Positions 12,201-27,160 of a DNA stretch of 64,000 bases are shown in pieces. How positions within the stretch are numbered: the stretch's first letter is position 1; each line of letters opens with the position of its first letter. The notes under the pieces are model-generated. The model saw nothing but the letters and a program-made list of their open reading frames with translations, ran no database searches and was not told the origin of the DNA. The stretch lies in the NCBI GenBank assembly GCA_013397865.1, contig VZTI01003267.1, positions 1,596,902 to 1,660,901 on the forward strand, written 5' to 3'. The translations under genes were made by a program, and so were the position numbers. The stretch comes from Struthidea cinerea (Eukaryota > Chordata > Aves > Passeriformes > Corcoracidae).

Positions 12201-15200
12201 TTGCTGTGTCAGAGGTCATACTCTCTAAAAAACTCACATTTTGTGGTCAAAAAAGCAGGATGAGACAGGAGACTCTGGTTACTAAGGTTTCTGGATTACT
12301 GGAAACACCACTTATTTTCTCTTTTTTTTTTTTGGCATGAACAGTGTGTTGACAGATGACAGAGCTGAAGATGGTGCTCTATATGCAGCTGATGGAAAAG
12401 CATGCATTTTTTATGTGAGGAGTCACTGATATTTCACTGCAGTATTGTACATAACTCACTAGAAACAATGCAATAAGGATAAGAAGTTCAGCAGAGTCAT
12501 TCCTGACTATAATTAAAGTTTCCTATCCTGTAACTGTCTCAAAGACTTAAGAGGCAATGCATTAACTGCTTACCTGTAGTAGAAAAATTAACAGTGTTTG
12601 GCAAAGTACTGGAATTCTTCAAATATTTTCATTTATCCTTTTACTTCCTTCATCATACAGATCACTCTAGGGATGAAATACAGAGCCAAAAACCTCATCA
12701 AGGTGAGTATTGATGCTGAAACTGCAAACTGTGCTTTTTTTAAGTGACTACTGAACTTCCTCTCGAAGCACAATCCGAAAATAAAATGCATTTTATTTGA
12801 AACTTCACTGAAGTGCTACAGAGCCCAAAAAAAATTTGGGTCAGTGAAAGGAAGAGAGCAAGAGAGCAGGAAATAGTCTGGACAAACAGTTCTTTTAAGT
12901 CAGAACTGAAGCATCCATGGGTTAGACACAAGAATTGCCATTTTTGGTCCCACGCAGGATGCATTAAACACATACAAGAACTTGGCCTTCCACACAGCTT
13001 CCCATGGTATTACAGGAGGGCTCCAGGGCACAAAGTACACTGGGAAGAAGGGCTCCGTTTCGATGGCCCCCTCCACCGTCAGAAGTTATCCCTGCCTCCT
13101 TTCTGCCTCCAGCAGGGCAAACAGGAATGTCAGATAAGGAAAGCTGAGAAGTGCTGCTCATGCCTGGTGGCTGCCCGAGAAGAAAGTAAAGATCTTGTTA
13201 CAACTAAAAGGAAAGCAGTGAAGAAGGGGCAGAGAAAAAGCAATAATTAAAGCAGTCGTGCATGTACAGATGCATGGACAGGAAAGCTAATGTCTCCAGT
13301 CTTGGCTGATATTTCCTGTCAGTGAAACAAGCTCTGCTACTGCAGACGATTTTGAGAATACTGAAAAAAGCAGCTCCACTGTCAGGGCAATTCCACTAAG
13401 TATCTCTAGTCAGATGGATGTATGGAGCTGGTTCACATCTGCACATGGAGTCTGTCAGCAGCCAGCACTAAAGCTGACATATATGAGTCATTACAGGAAA
13501 ATAGTAAAACTTTTTGACAGCAGCACCATGCACATTGCTTGTCAGCAAGGTCTTGAGGTACTATCCGCAAAAATTAAAAACCTCTTTTGGCTTATTTGCC
13601 CCACTGGAATGAGAACAACCCTAATTTAATTCAAACTTGACGCACTTAAGTTCTTCCTTAGTCCCTTAATGCGCTGCTTCTAATACTTGAGAACATGTTC
13701 CTTGGGGAGATTGGGAAAAGATTAAATTCCTTGCATTTCAATACCACTAATCCTGATTCCATTTTCAATACAGCCCTAATTCTGCCATGTTTACCAAGAA
13801 TAAATTCTTTTATTAAGACTCCACTTTGGCACGCAGGATACAATACATTTATTGTTTGCTTAAGGTTAGAAACAACAACAGAAACAAAAGACTGGGTTCT
13901 GCAACATCTGCGGTAATCATAGTACATAGCCCATCTACTTGGGCCCTTCCTCATCATCAGTTAAAACTACAATATTTCTGCTGCCTCTTTCCCTGGCCAA
14001 ACTGCCTAACAGATCAATACCATCGCAAAAAATGAAGTTTGCAAGTGAAACTGGCCATGTCACAGGACCTTCTGAGTTTTTTCAGCTTCGTTTCTACTGT
14101 GATGCACTTTTTTTTTTGTGGAGACTATTTTAAATGTAAACATTTCTATCTGGAGGAAACACAGCTTTTTGGTGGTTTGGTTTCTCTGCATGTTTTCCTA
14201 AAAATGACATACAAGGAAAAAAAAATTATATGTGATTCTGGTGACAAGTGAAGCTCTCATTTGCTTTGCTTATAAAACTACTTTAAAAGCACGTTGGTCT
14301 GAAATACTTGTTTAGTGCTGGCGACAGACAGACAACACATTCCTTAAGATGCACAGTCCTACCAGAGACATCAATGAAGGGAAGCTGCCTCTGAACAATG
14401 CCTCTCAAACTGTCTCTGTAAACAGCCAGATTACTCTTCTGTATTTTTATAAAAAGCTGACTTCCACAGAACTCCTGCAAAATAACTTTTCGGGCCAAGT
14501 ATGGAATTCAAAACAGCTCCTACTGAGACACTCCGTGCCTATGAACTTACAAGGTTACCGTACACGCTATCAGCTTGTTTTGCAGTGGTTATATGAGACA
14601 TTTCAAACACGGGCCTTCCAACAAGGGCTGCTGTGCCCATTTAACCTGCTGCAGCTGCAAGCATCCACGATAAAATACAGCTGGAAACATGTGCATGAGT
14701 ACACTAAGGCTTGGCAGTGGATATTTCAGATATGTTCACAGGAAGCATAAAATAAAATGACCTATCTGTAGGATTTTATCTGCCACACAGAGTCACATTC
14801 CACACATTTTAAAGCTGGAAGTTTTAAAAATAGTCCGGTTTGTTTCTGGATGTTACTGATCAGAGCTTTACTGTGGGAATGCACTAAGACACTGACAAGT
14901 AAAATGAGATCAGCCCCGTAAGCCAGCAGCCTGCACGCGTCTCCATTCACAGAAACACACAGCGCTGGCACGGGGAAAGCGTGGGATGCTACCCCAGGGT
15001 CCACATGTGCAATCCCAGGGATGGAGGCTCAGGCCTCTGCCCCAGCTGCCGGTGGGCCCAAGGACACAGCGCTTCCCAGGTTTCAGATAAATCCCAACAG
15101 AAAACTGGCAGCCACAGGGGTCACACCCCTCCGCTGCCTGCACAAGAAGCCCTGTCCTGTGAGCATCACTAAAACCCCCCAATGCTCATTTTGCAAAGCA

Positions 15201-18200
15201 AAGGCTATTCAAATGAATGACAATACATAGTTTTCCAGGCCTTTTTGTGCAATATATACTCAAAACTGCTCGTCAGAAATACCATAATTTCTGAAGAATG
15301 AGTTGTAAAATAAAGAAATTTTCTATTTTGAAGCAATGTTGTTGTAACTACACCAGTGGAAATTATAACTCTAAACCCTCAAATCCAATGGTTTTAAGGA
15401 GAAATGTCTCTAGCTCAATTATTATTCTGTGCAGGTTGCAGTAAGTACTTAAAAATCATTTTTTACTAAAAAAGCTAAAAGCTCTGCTGCAAAGTCCCAA
15501 GGTTCCATATAGTCTACATCTTCAAAGGTAACTGTAGATGATTATGCCACAGTCATTCGGGGTTAATGCTATGCATAAACAAGATATTAAAACCTGACTC
15601 TTGTTTAGACTGGTTACAAGGAAGAACATTTTTCAGCTCTGTTGTAGTAGATCAGAAACACAATATAAACAACAGTAGAAAGTTTATGCTGATGTTTTCC
15701 TAGGTTAGGATCACAAGAACAAAGGAAAACGTATACCATAAGGGTAACATCAGCCTACAAGGAAGCGTACCTCTTAAGAAAAAGCACCTGTTATTTAAGC
15801 TAAAAAGATGTTATGAAGTAGTTCCAGTGAAAACAATTAAAAGGACAATCTCTAAGCTCTTTGAAACTCCTGCCTTTCTTTTCCTATAGTGATACTTATA
15901 ATTTCAAGCTCACAAGCTGGAACAGCATAGATATTAAAGTTAATCACAGAATAGGCAGTGCTGGTTGTTTTTTGATCAGCACAAGATTTTCTACTTTCAA
16001 TAGGATGTAGCCACTGAGCCAGACTAATTTGGAGGGCAAGTAGCACCCTATTTTCCATTCCCAAAATCACAGGAGCAGGGAGATGGCAGGGCCATTGAGC
16101 AGGGATGGACGACACGAGAGGATGATGGAGAGGGAACTCTGGCACCACTCCTGCCCAGCTGCCAGTGGGAACTTCAACATCCCACTTCTTCTCACAGCCC
16201 TGTGTCCTCCTCTCTGTTCCTCACCCTCGGGTCACAGGGAAAACTTGGATGGCACAACTGTGACCACGAGGAACACCAAAAAAAGCGCACCCTCTAGCTG
16301 ACATAGCCCTGTCAGCAAAACCCCTGGTATATATGCAGCTATACCAACAAAACCGAGCCACATTTGGCAGCAGTTCCTCTAGTACAGCTTTCCTTTTGTA
16401 TGCATGGGGACATAATTACGGAGGTAAATACACCATAAAAGAAAACAAACACATGAAACAGTAAAAAGCAGACTCTCTTAGTCAGCAATCATGGAAATAA
16501 TGTTGGTTTATGGCACTCTGAGAATAGAAATAATCCAGAGGGATGGGGCAGTGAGATAGGCCATGAACTGACCCAGCAACGTGGGACTGCCAGTGCCTTT
16601 GGGAGTGTCCTGGAGGGGCCACCACACTTCCGGTGGACCCCAGCAGGGAGCAAGGGACAAAGAGTGCCACCAGTCTTGATTCCTTGAAGCCACCCAATGC
16701 CCAGATACAGCCTGTCTGTCCCCTTACTGTGATCACTCCCAACCCAGAGAGCAAAAAAGAGTGGCAATGCTGCTCCTCTAACCGAGAGCTGCCCAAAAAC
16801 ATCAGCTGGAGAAAGTGATGGCAAGTGCCCTCAGAGAACACTGGATGCCAAAGCAAGGCTGTCTTTTGTTTCTCCTCAGGATTTCTATGAGAAAGGAAAT
16901 TAATATTTGTTCAGGGTTTTTTGAAGCAAAAATATGTAATTATGGCTGTGCTGAAGCAAACACTCCAGGTTATGTTTTGGGGGAGAAAAAGAACAGCACC
17001 AGTGTTAGTTTTCACAGATATGTGCCAAGAGCTCTCAGGAGTATGTTTCAGATCATCTTTCCCAGCATGGGTCTATAGATCTCTGCTCTACAGCATGTGT
17101 CCCTCTGGTTACTGGGGCTGTGGCAATTACCCAAGAGGAATAAACAGCCAGCACTGGGGCTGCAAGACCCTGAGGGCTCCAGTCCACAGTAATTCATTTG
17201 GCAGAGCTGCCCTCGTCTGCAGACATCAGACCTCCAGATCAGTAGTAAGGATTAATCCACTGAAAACACAGACAGGATTGCTTTGCCAATGATCAAAGAA
17301 ATGAAACGTTCTGGGCAACATTTCATATGCATACACACACATTTTTAGGAATCAACACACTCCGTTGCTATAATTTTTTTTTCTTTTTTTTTTAACTCAA
17401 GGTAGCCCACGGTTCTTCCTGTGTTTTATTGGGACATTAATGTTATCAGTCACACTGAAATCCAAGGGAACCACGAAGTTAAAAAAATCAAAGAAACCCA
17501 AAAGCAGTTTTGAGTTGTAAATGACAGGTTCCTTGGTTGCAGCAATGCCAATCCACCACCAAAAAACAGCCATTGAATGACAGTGGAGAACTGAGAAGCC
17601 GCACCCAGACAAGTCAGCCAGAGGGTGATGGGAAACCAGAAGATTAGCTTAAACACTGAACTCTGCTCCAAGGAGAATTTACATGAAAAGACAAAAACAG
17701 AAAGAAAGCTACTGTGTTAGCTTTGTATCTGTGATATGTTTTTTGTCCTTGTAAACTGGACCCACAGTTACCAGAAGAGATTAGAAAAGACATAGTTTCT
17801 GAAAGTAGAAACAGTATTTTTGGAAGAAAATGTGAAGGCCAATTTCTACCCTCCCTCTGCCCAGACTTCCCAAAAAATGAAGAAAAACAAAGTATAAAAA
17901 AACCCAAATGAAGATGTCAAGAGAGTTACAAAAACATGATCCATTTCTGCTGCAGAAAAATCCTCACAGTCAAACTATAGAACACATCCTGAAATATTGG
18001 TTTTGGGACATCCACCAGAAAAAGAAAAAAAAATCTTAAAAAAGACCCATGGGAGTAATATGTTAGGAAGCAGTCCCATCAAGGAATAAAAAAAACCCCA
18101 AAAAACTGAGGGCAGAACATCATTAACCAATAACAGGAGGGATGACAAATGAATCACTGTTTTCACAAGGCAAGCTGAGATATAGTCAGGATTAAATTAT

Positions 18201-21200
18201 GATTCCTCTTCTCCAGCACAGCAAAGTTTACTAGAAACTGTGAAATACCCAAAAAAAACCCTTCTTAATAGTAATTGTTCATCACACAGGCTGGCTCCAG
18301 AAGCCTGAGGTTTAAATTCTCTATGTAAGTCCTGTCAACAGAGGTGGTTGCACCTTCTCTACTGAAGTTTTTATGCCACAATGTCCATTTGCTTCCAGTC
18401 ACCTACCAAACTGGATGACCTGCGCTGCAATATGTAGATGCTATCATCATGCTCTTCATTAGTCATCCATTCATCTGGAAAACTTATTTTATCGTGTACC
18501 TGTATTTCATTGCATATAAGTGGGCAGACACTGCAGGAACGCAAGCACTTTTAAAGTGCCAAGACAAAGGCAAATGCCAATATTTTTTACAAAAATTGAA
18601 TTTTTATCACTGTCATCTAGTCCTAACATTCTTTTACTGTACAGAAGAGTCAAAATTTCTTTTTGAAATCAGGCATCCGTGGCAAGCATCAACACACATA
18701 CCTGAAAGGCAACGCGAACAGTGCATTTAAAGAGTTGAGCCTGTGTAAGTGCAAAAACATCACAGGTATGTTACGCAGACCCAGGAAGTTTTACGGCAGT
18801 GCTGCCGCTTCATTCCCATATATTGACATGAGGTTATGTGGAACAGCCACAGCTGTTTGGGGATCCTGAAATGCTGCCATGTGTGACTACATGGCTCTTG
18901 CTTGAGCGTGGTGTTTTCAGGACAGAGTAGATAAGAGGCAACTCATTTCTTCCTACAGCTACAGTAAGACAGAGCTACAGCTGCTTTGGTGCCCCAACTC
19001 TCCAACAGCCTGTAATTTTCAGAAAGGGAAGGGATTAATTGGTTCTGGGTTCACAGACTGCCCGGTGCCCAAGGTGCTGATTAGAACTGGCTTTGTTAGA
19101 GAAAACAACAATTTAGGAAGGCAAGTGGTTTGCAGGAACATCTTGGGTCAAGTTGGTTTTGCTTTAGCTGTGCCCTCACCGCTGATCCCCTGGGCACCAC
19201 GCTCCTCCCTCACTGTGCCTGCTCTGCCACGAGCAGGGACTGGGGAATGGGAACTGTCAGAATACTGAAGTTTTTATTCAACTGCTGATCAGAAAACCCA
19301 AAGTCCATTCATCCAATGTGCCTATACAAAGCAGACCAACTGAAGATACAAAGATGTATTTGACTACTACAGTTCCTTAATGTATAGTTCAAACAGCTTT
19401 AGTATTCCCCAATTTAGGGAGACCAAGAAGGAAAACAGAGAACTGACCTTCACAAAAAGGATGGAGAGAAAAATGTGTGAATCTAAACTATTCACAAAAG
19501 AAATACTGTTTCGTTCTCCCCTTTACAAATACGATTTAAAAAAAAAACCAACATTTTGCTACTGAGCCCAAGACCTAATGTTGGCTTGAAATTCATTCTG
19601 TTTCTATATTAGCACAGATTTCTCCCTCTTCTGCATACAGGTAAACAGTACTGCTTTTATTTCACTGAAATGTGTAACCAGATCTTTATCTGTGCTCCAG
19701 TTATCAAGTTTACTAGGAATAATTGGCTAATGTCCTAATACTGTATTAGCACTGAGATTAAATACCAACACAAGCAGTGCCCCAAAAACCATATGCACAG
19801 AACAGGCTTTGTTGCAGCATCTTTCAAAAGTAAGACATCCTTGAAGCTCACTACACAGGCTCTGAGCGGACATAAACCCATGAAAACAGCACAGAAACTC
19901 AGCTTTTCTACCCAGACAGGGACTTTTTTACTATATTCCACCCCCCTCACCCCAGTTGCTTGGAGCCGCTACTTGGATTACCAAAGAGATCAAGCAAGTG
20001 ATACACTGCATAAAAAAAGTTTTGGACATCTGGCACACCAGGTCCAAAAGGATACAATTTGCATCTTATGAGCTCACTCCCATCAAGGGGAAAAAAAAAA
20101 AAGAGTCAATATAAAAACTAAATCTCCGGTGAAGATTAAATGGTACTTATATCAGCTCTGGAAGCAAAAATTTCAAGAAACAGTGCTTTCTTTTGTGTGC
20201 AAGTCATACTAAGCCAGGTACTACTTAAAACTCTCCAACCAGTAGCCAGAGTTAAAAAAAAAAAAAGGCACAGCAACATTAAAAAAAAAGCTCATATACC
20301 AGGCCAGGTATTTCCATAATGCATTTCTGAATCAGAAAACCTATGAAAGGAAGTCTGGAAATGACTGCACCAGTCACTGAGTGAGTCCATTTCCTTAAGA
20401 TACAACCCGTGAGGTTTTACCCCTGCCCTCATTCCTGCCAGCGCAGAGCACTGTGAAGTACATGAAGTTCAAATCCTCCAGCAACTCCTGTGTGTAGCAC
20501 AGATTATCCCAGCACAGGCTGGAAACATCCCTGTCCCTCTGGGGCTGCTCCTGGTGCCTGGTGCAGCTGGGCAGGGCTCTCGTGTTCCTACCAAAGGGAG
20601 ACTGAGCAGACTTCTTCACTGATGCTATCAGCTTCAGGGAACTCCTTTCAAACGGGGCCCGTCAGACAGACCACAGTCTGGGACTGGGGAAAACGGGCTC
20701 CTCTCTAGCCAGATTAACCTGCTACCTCAAACTGCCATATTTAAAACCACACACACACAGATCTAGGGAATATTACAGGGATTTGGCTTGTGAGCACATA
20801 TTCCAGCGCTCCTGCTGCCACTAATGATGTGGAGCCTTCCATGAGAAACTTTTGCTGTATTTTGTTTGATGGTTTATCTGTCCTCCAGATCAGAATTCCT
20901 CCTCCCTCCACCACACACAGCAGGGGCTCTTCTGCCTCTGCCCTTTGCTGACCACGAGTCCTGCCAGAGACCACAACCAGTGCCCTGCCTGGGGGAGCAA
21001 CACAGATAACACTGAGAAAAACCTCAAAAGCCTTGGTAATGAAGAATTTTCTTACCAGATGCCCTAATGCGTAAGTCAGTGGCATCCAGAATAGTTTATT
21101 CCTAGTTTTCTAAGACTGACAGGACAAGCTAACAGTTCTAGAATCCTGTTTTCTTCACTGGACAAAAGATGCCATAGGTTTGCACAACAGAAGACTGAAA

Positions 21201-24200
21201 AATTGTGAAGGGGTACAAGTTAGGGATGTTCAGTTGGCTGCTACAAACCCTCCTTATGTTGCCCATGAATATATAAACAGAGTTTAAGAGAGGTTGCTAG
21301 GAAAAAAGTGCAGAAGGCAGCACTTCACTGAATCCCTAATATCCAGCATATCAACTAATTATGAATTGACTTTCGCAGAGCCCATTTCCCCAAGGCATCT
21401 TGGCAGGCAGCGTATGGCAACATATGAGCAGTTCACCTCAGTATTTTCAGGTCAGCGCAGCACCAGGCAGAGAGCACCCTTGCTTTCCAAAAACAGAAGC
21501 TGACAGCTTTGCAGAGGCCCCTTCCAGCCCATCTTCTCGCAGCAGGGGCAGCTGTACTTACGTGCCTGCTCCTTTTACCTTTCCTGGCAGGGCCAGGAGT
21601 CACCCAGTCTCATCTGGCAGCTCTTCGGCAGAGGTCTGATCATCTCCAGCGGGTTAAAAGGTCAGGTGAGTAAATCTGCTTAAGGCAGAGCCCGGCAGGC
21701 AGGGGCAAGGATCACAACAAGGACGTCCAGCACAGCCACTGCTAATGTGGCTTCACTGTTCCAGGTCTGCAGAGCGCTGGAGTGGGGAGAGAAAACACCC
21801 TGTGCTCATAGGCACAGAGGGAAGAGTCCAGCCAGCTCCGACAGACTGTGTGACTGCACAGGCACAGACACTTTTGGTGTTAAATACAGTAAATACAACC
21901 TCCTTGTACTCCCAGACAGAAACCCCAGATTTTAGCAACAGCTACCAACACAATTACCCAGTGGCTTTCTCCCCTTTCTTGCCTACGCCCTATTTTTCTG
22001 ATCCTTCTGAGGTTGCACACACCGGTGCTTCTCACAGCTCAAAGCTGACAATTTTACTGCTGGAATTTTAATCAAAAGCAATAAGAACATAATCTAGAAT
22101 ACAGGCTTGGAGGAGAGAAGAAACAGGTAAAGGCAAAGAAACTGAATGAGCAATCAAAATACAATTTTGGTGGAAGAAAGAAGCAGCTTTGGCCCAAGTC
22201 TCCCTGCCATTCTGATACTTTCTGACAGAAGTTCACAACAGTCCTTTAAGTGACACTGACCAAAACCTTCGAGTCACAGTATCTTGAGTGGAATTTTTAA
22301 ACATGCTATACAAGCAAAAAGTTCAGCTGTCTCCACCTCCCCTGAGCGCTGGCAAGGTTATCATTACCCTGTCACTGCTGTAAAACAAACCCAGTCATCT
22401 ACAATTGCACCACGGAGAGATGGCTCTGCAGAAAACAGGGGAGGGACTGCACCTGCCAGGGTGTGCCAAGCGAAACTCGCCATCAGCACGGCGCGTGACT
22501 AAGCACCTATTGGGTATGCCAGTGCCCAGCCACTCACCTGAAAATAAGGCAATTTCTCCTCATCTCCTGTCCCCCTCCACTAATCCGTGAATATGGGACA
22601 GACAGAGCATTGCAAATGGAGTTTGAGAAGCTTTAAGAAGAAAAACCCAAGATGCGAAACACGCAGGACAATGACTACAAATACTCTTTTTAAGATTAAA
22701 CTTTATCAAGTAAGAAATATTAGAAATGTGGATCCCACTTCCAAAAGTAGAAGGGGGAATGCAAATACATTTAACAGAGACTCTCCATGTGTATACTGAT
22801 CTGTTAGGTAATTAAATAATTAATGTAAATGTTACCTTTTTTTGCTTCATTCTAATTGTGAGAGGTAATATTTATGTTGCCAATATTAGTTTCTAGTGAT
22901 GAGGTCCAAAATAATCTATTAGTTTTCATTTTAAATTCCCCAGACCTGGCAGAAAAGAGAAAAGCTCTCACTCCTCTGGATATTTTTCCCTAAGAAATCA
23001 GAATCATCATTAAAATCATAATAGAAGGATTTCAGCCAAAAGGAAGAAAACACTGTTTGACTTCACTTCCTCCTCCAAAATTAAAAAACACATTTATTTC
23101 ACACCTGTGACTGGCACAATATCCCAGCTAAATATTCAACAGACAAAACCCAAAACAAATGTAGAAAATTTGGATTCAAAACACAAGCTGCTCCTTAGCA
23201 TGAAAAAAAGGCGTATTTTTTTTCATTAGAGAAACAGTCATTAAAAATAAATGTAGTGAAGGCTTCCATGAACTCATCAGAAGCACTGATCCCAACCTTA
23301 GAATGCCTCTCGATACCTAGCAGGAAAGTTGGATAAAGTCATGAACTAAGCAGGCTTTGTTGAAGTCCCAGTAATTCTCTCTTGCCCACACTTCCAACAA
23401 ATTTTACGTGGGGGTTGGCCTACTGGCTGGGTAACAACTGATTAGGCAGAGAGGCAAGGAAAACCTCACCATCCTTTGCTACTTCAGTAGAGCAAATACA
23501 ACTGGAAACTAGTGGTTCACATTCTTTGTTCACTAGAACTATTAAAGCAAAAACACTTGTGATACATCTGCATTAATATTTACCTCTAAATTAAACCTCG
23601 TCTGCAAATGCGAATCTGCTGTACTATATATGTCATTGCTGCATATATCTTGGAAATTATTGAACTAAGAGAGATACTTAGATAATTATACAGTTGTTTT
23701 CCAGAAGCCAGTGTTTGCAGATCTATTGGCTTGAGATTTCAAACAAGCCAAGTTGCCTCACAAACATGTATCCTATCGAGTTCTGGGTCAGAATCCACAG
23801 AGCTGCACTGCAAAGGGCAGGAGTTTCATGTTGACACTGCTTTGCAGAACCACCTGACCATCCGTAGGACGCATACAAATGCTCCCTTAGAAAAAGCTGA
23901 GTCAAGAAACTCTGTCAAACACAGCATTAAGTCATTTGTGTATTTTACTGAGCGCCAGGTGGAACCTTGGACTTACCTTTGGAAGGGAAAAGTATTGTGA
24001 ACAGCACACAAAAATACCTCAACTTGCTCTGAAACAGCCATGTGATTATTTTTGGCCTCTATTAATGCCTGATAAACAAAATAATTGGGAGACACGTTTT
24101 GATTCCATAACGGAGTCTGAAGATGCTTCTACACACAAGTTACTAATACCATCAATCATTAAGTCAGGTAGTAGCTGACAAAGTAGCTCTAGACAGGTGT

Positions 24201-24283
24201 GGTGGTCTATATCTAAATGCATGCATAAATAAGGCCTTAAGATGTCAAGCCTCTGCATTTGTGATCAAATAGCATCAGAAATA

Positions 24284-24350
24284 CTGCTGGAGCCCTCTGT
24301 GTGCAGGCATTCAGCAATGCTGGAGCCCTCTGTGTGAATGTGATCAGCAA
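24284..24350. repeat. Tandem duplication, two units of 33-34 bp
   Basis: Units at 24284-24317 and 24318-24350 share TGCTGGAGCCCTCTGTGTG and end in TCAGCAA. They differ mainly in the middle. This is a simple local duplication inside the first intron of MICAL2. Confidence 0.85.
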
Positions 24351-26985
24351 ACAATCACAACTCCTTCCTCAGCCAAAAAGAAAATGGGGAGATAGAAAAT
24401 AACACTGCCCTTTGCATTTTTGCATAGGTAAGTGTGAGATAAAAACCTTGTGGCTCTCCTTTCCCACATAAACACACAGAGGTGAACGCTCCACTGTGAC
24501 TTTTCATTCCCAGGTGGAAAGGAAACCCAGAAAGAAACCCTTTTCTCTGAGTGAGGGGCCAGCACCCAGCTCTGCCAAGCTCCCAGCGCCTGACACTGCT
24601 CCTCCTGCCCGTGCCAGCCCCTACTGCACCACATCTCCCAAAGCCACATCTCCCTCCCACGGCTGTCAGCCCCGGGACACCCGAACTCTGCTCTGAAGCA
24701 CAAACCTGCACTGGCCGCAGTCAGCATCCCACTGAGATGCTGGGAGAGAGCAGCAGGGGAGAGCCAGTGCTCCCGAAGGAATAATCCCGTTCCCCTCTGT
24801 TCTATTCCATCTTTAACCTGAAAACTGATATGTGAAGTAGTCATCAGAATTACTCCACAGGGGATACTAAAGGCAGTTTTTTCCCCACAATGTGCACAAA
24901 GCTGGCCTGGTGCACACTAACCTATTTTCCTGTCTGCTTATCTAAGCATCACAGCTATAAATAAGATGTGGCTGACCTGTGGCACTCCGTGGTTGTGCCT
25001 TCCTGTAGCGTGCAGAGCAGCTCTGCAGTAGGTGCTGGGGAGTTATTAGAGCACCCATCACCCCTGTGCTGCAGCTTCAGCTCAGATACCTGCTCCCAAA
25101 TAAAGCCCAGGTGCCCAGGACAAGGCCCAGCACATCAGTAAATATTTGGCACGCTGTCTCCAATTCCCTTTGCCACACAGGGTTATTTATACATCGAGGC
25201 ACACGGCGTGCTCTGCGACAGGGCAGCATCACACACAGTGCTGCGCGTCAGCAGTGCAGCAACAGATTTAAACCAATCCCTGCCCCACGACACTTTTACA
25301 AGGAAGCAGGTCACAAACTGAGTAATATCCGCTTTGTGCACTGAAAAATGTATGCTATTCATTTCCAGGAAATAAAGTTAACCACCCTAACTCTTCTTCC
25401 CTCTCACACACACTCCCCCAACAGAACAACAGAAAGATGGTTTCTTTGGTCTGAACAGGTTCACTGGGATGTATTTAGCTCTTTACACAAGCCTTACTCT
25501 TCCTAATGCATTTGCTGGGACACCTAACGTTGACTTGGTGCAAGGGCAGAGTTTCAGAGAGCAAGTACAGCAAGAGGTATTTGATTACATCCACAAATTC
25601 AGTTTTTGAATACATCAATAGTTCATATTTACGGAGCCTGCGTCCAAGCTTTAACCACGTGCATGTTTCTAACACTCATTTAACCACGTTAATGTTCTGA
25701 ACACAAATACTGTACAGAGGGGTGGCAGCTGTTACTTTTAAAAATCCCTAGATTGAAATGGGATGAACCTACACTCTGCATTCATACTCTGGAATCTTAA
25801 AAGTGGCTCCAGACTTCAATATTCTTCTGTCCCTACAGCCATGTAATTACTGAAACAATTTTCTGAACTGACAGAAACAGTTGGTTGCATAGGTGGCAAC
25901 CATAGGAATTTGCAGCACTCAGGGAAAGGGGAAAATCAAATACCAAGCAGAAGGCCAGGAGATCAGATCTGAATGCGAACTCGTTCACATAAATTATCCA
26001 AGCCCAAATATCACATTCCATCAGAAGTTCTTTCAGTTCACCTAGGATGGAAATGAGACCTGGAGAAGTAAGCTCTTGTGTCAGGATGCTCACTCCTTTA
26101 CTGCCTCTAAAAGGAGAGGAGCAATGGCAATTCAAGTGCACAAGCAGATCCTGTGTCTGACCCACAGCTGGGGTGAATGATGACATGGGGGTGATTAGCA
26201 CTGACTACACATTTACTACCAAGAAGTCAAGCCCAACACAAGCCCTCTATTTTCTTCTAATCAGCTCTGATTGCTACTTAAAATTACTCCTCCAACCAGC
26301 TCAAGGTGCCATAAAGATAATCGATAAAAAGCAGCCTGATAACAAGCACACACAATAGTTGAACCCGTAAGAAAGTCAAACTCACGAATAAGCAGAAACC
26401 AAAAAGTATCTTGTAAAGTTCTTGTTTAACCAGAGGGTTTCTTCAGCTAGAAAGGGTGTCAGCAGCGAACACTGCATGCCATTATGAATTCCTCCCTTTG
26501 CTTTTAGCAACTGCCTTCAGAGCCTGCATTTGTTTCTGTAAATCCTTCCGTGCTGCTCCCTGCATGCAGGAGTTTAGAGGGCAAGGGTATTGCACATCCC
26601 TAGCACCACTAACAGATGGGGCTCACCTCAGCCAGTAACGCAGATTGTGGTCTTTGCAATACACTCTTATCCGATTACACGCGAAAAAGAATTCCACTAT
26701 CTGCCAAACACGAGTCTTCTCAAAGAGAGAGGAAAATTTGTCTTCTGCTACACCTTCTGCTTTGCTGTTCACAAAGCTGTTCATATTTTTTTTGCTGGAC
26801 TCCATCATCTATGATTTGCACATCATAGGCTAGGAAAAAAAATCTTGGAAGGTTTAAAAGCCTTCCAGTTACCTATGGGAGTCACCTATTCAGGTAAGAA
26901 AATGACAAAAAAATATGTTATCTGAAGCAGGTATTTTAATGTTCTTAGTCTTCTAAAAGTAACACTATATAATAAAAATATCATA

Positions 26986-27160
26986 GTTCCAGTGTCTCAC
27001 CACCCCCACAGCAAAGAATTTCTTCCTGATAGCTAATATAATCCTGCCCTCTTTCAGTTTAAAGCCATTACCCCTTGTCCTATCACTACCTGCCCTTGTA
27101 AAAGGTCCTCTCCAGCTCTCTTGTAGCCCCTTGTGGTACTGGAAGCGGGGTCTAAGGTCT
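26986..27160 (-). mobile_element. CR1 LINE fragment, minus orientation, lacking the usual 3' end
   Basis: On the plus strand the stretch reads as reversed CR1: CACCACCC near the left, then AATTTCTTCCTGATAGCTAA, AAAGCCATTACCCCTTGTCC, TATCACTACCTGCCC and CTCTCCAGCTCTC. This is the segment that normally sits a few hundred bases from the CR1 3' end. The last part of the 3' UTR and its short terminal repeats are not visible on the left. The copy is thus broken at both ends or has decayed there. It lies in the same orientation as the MICAL2 gene. Confidence 0.8.

Noticed and set aside
24344..24844. Longest gap-free open frame, 166 codons on the minus strand
   Set aside because: No recognisable domain; it lies in a GC-richer intron patch where long chance frames are expected, and it has overlapping frames on both strands.
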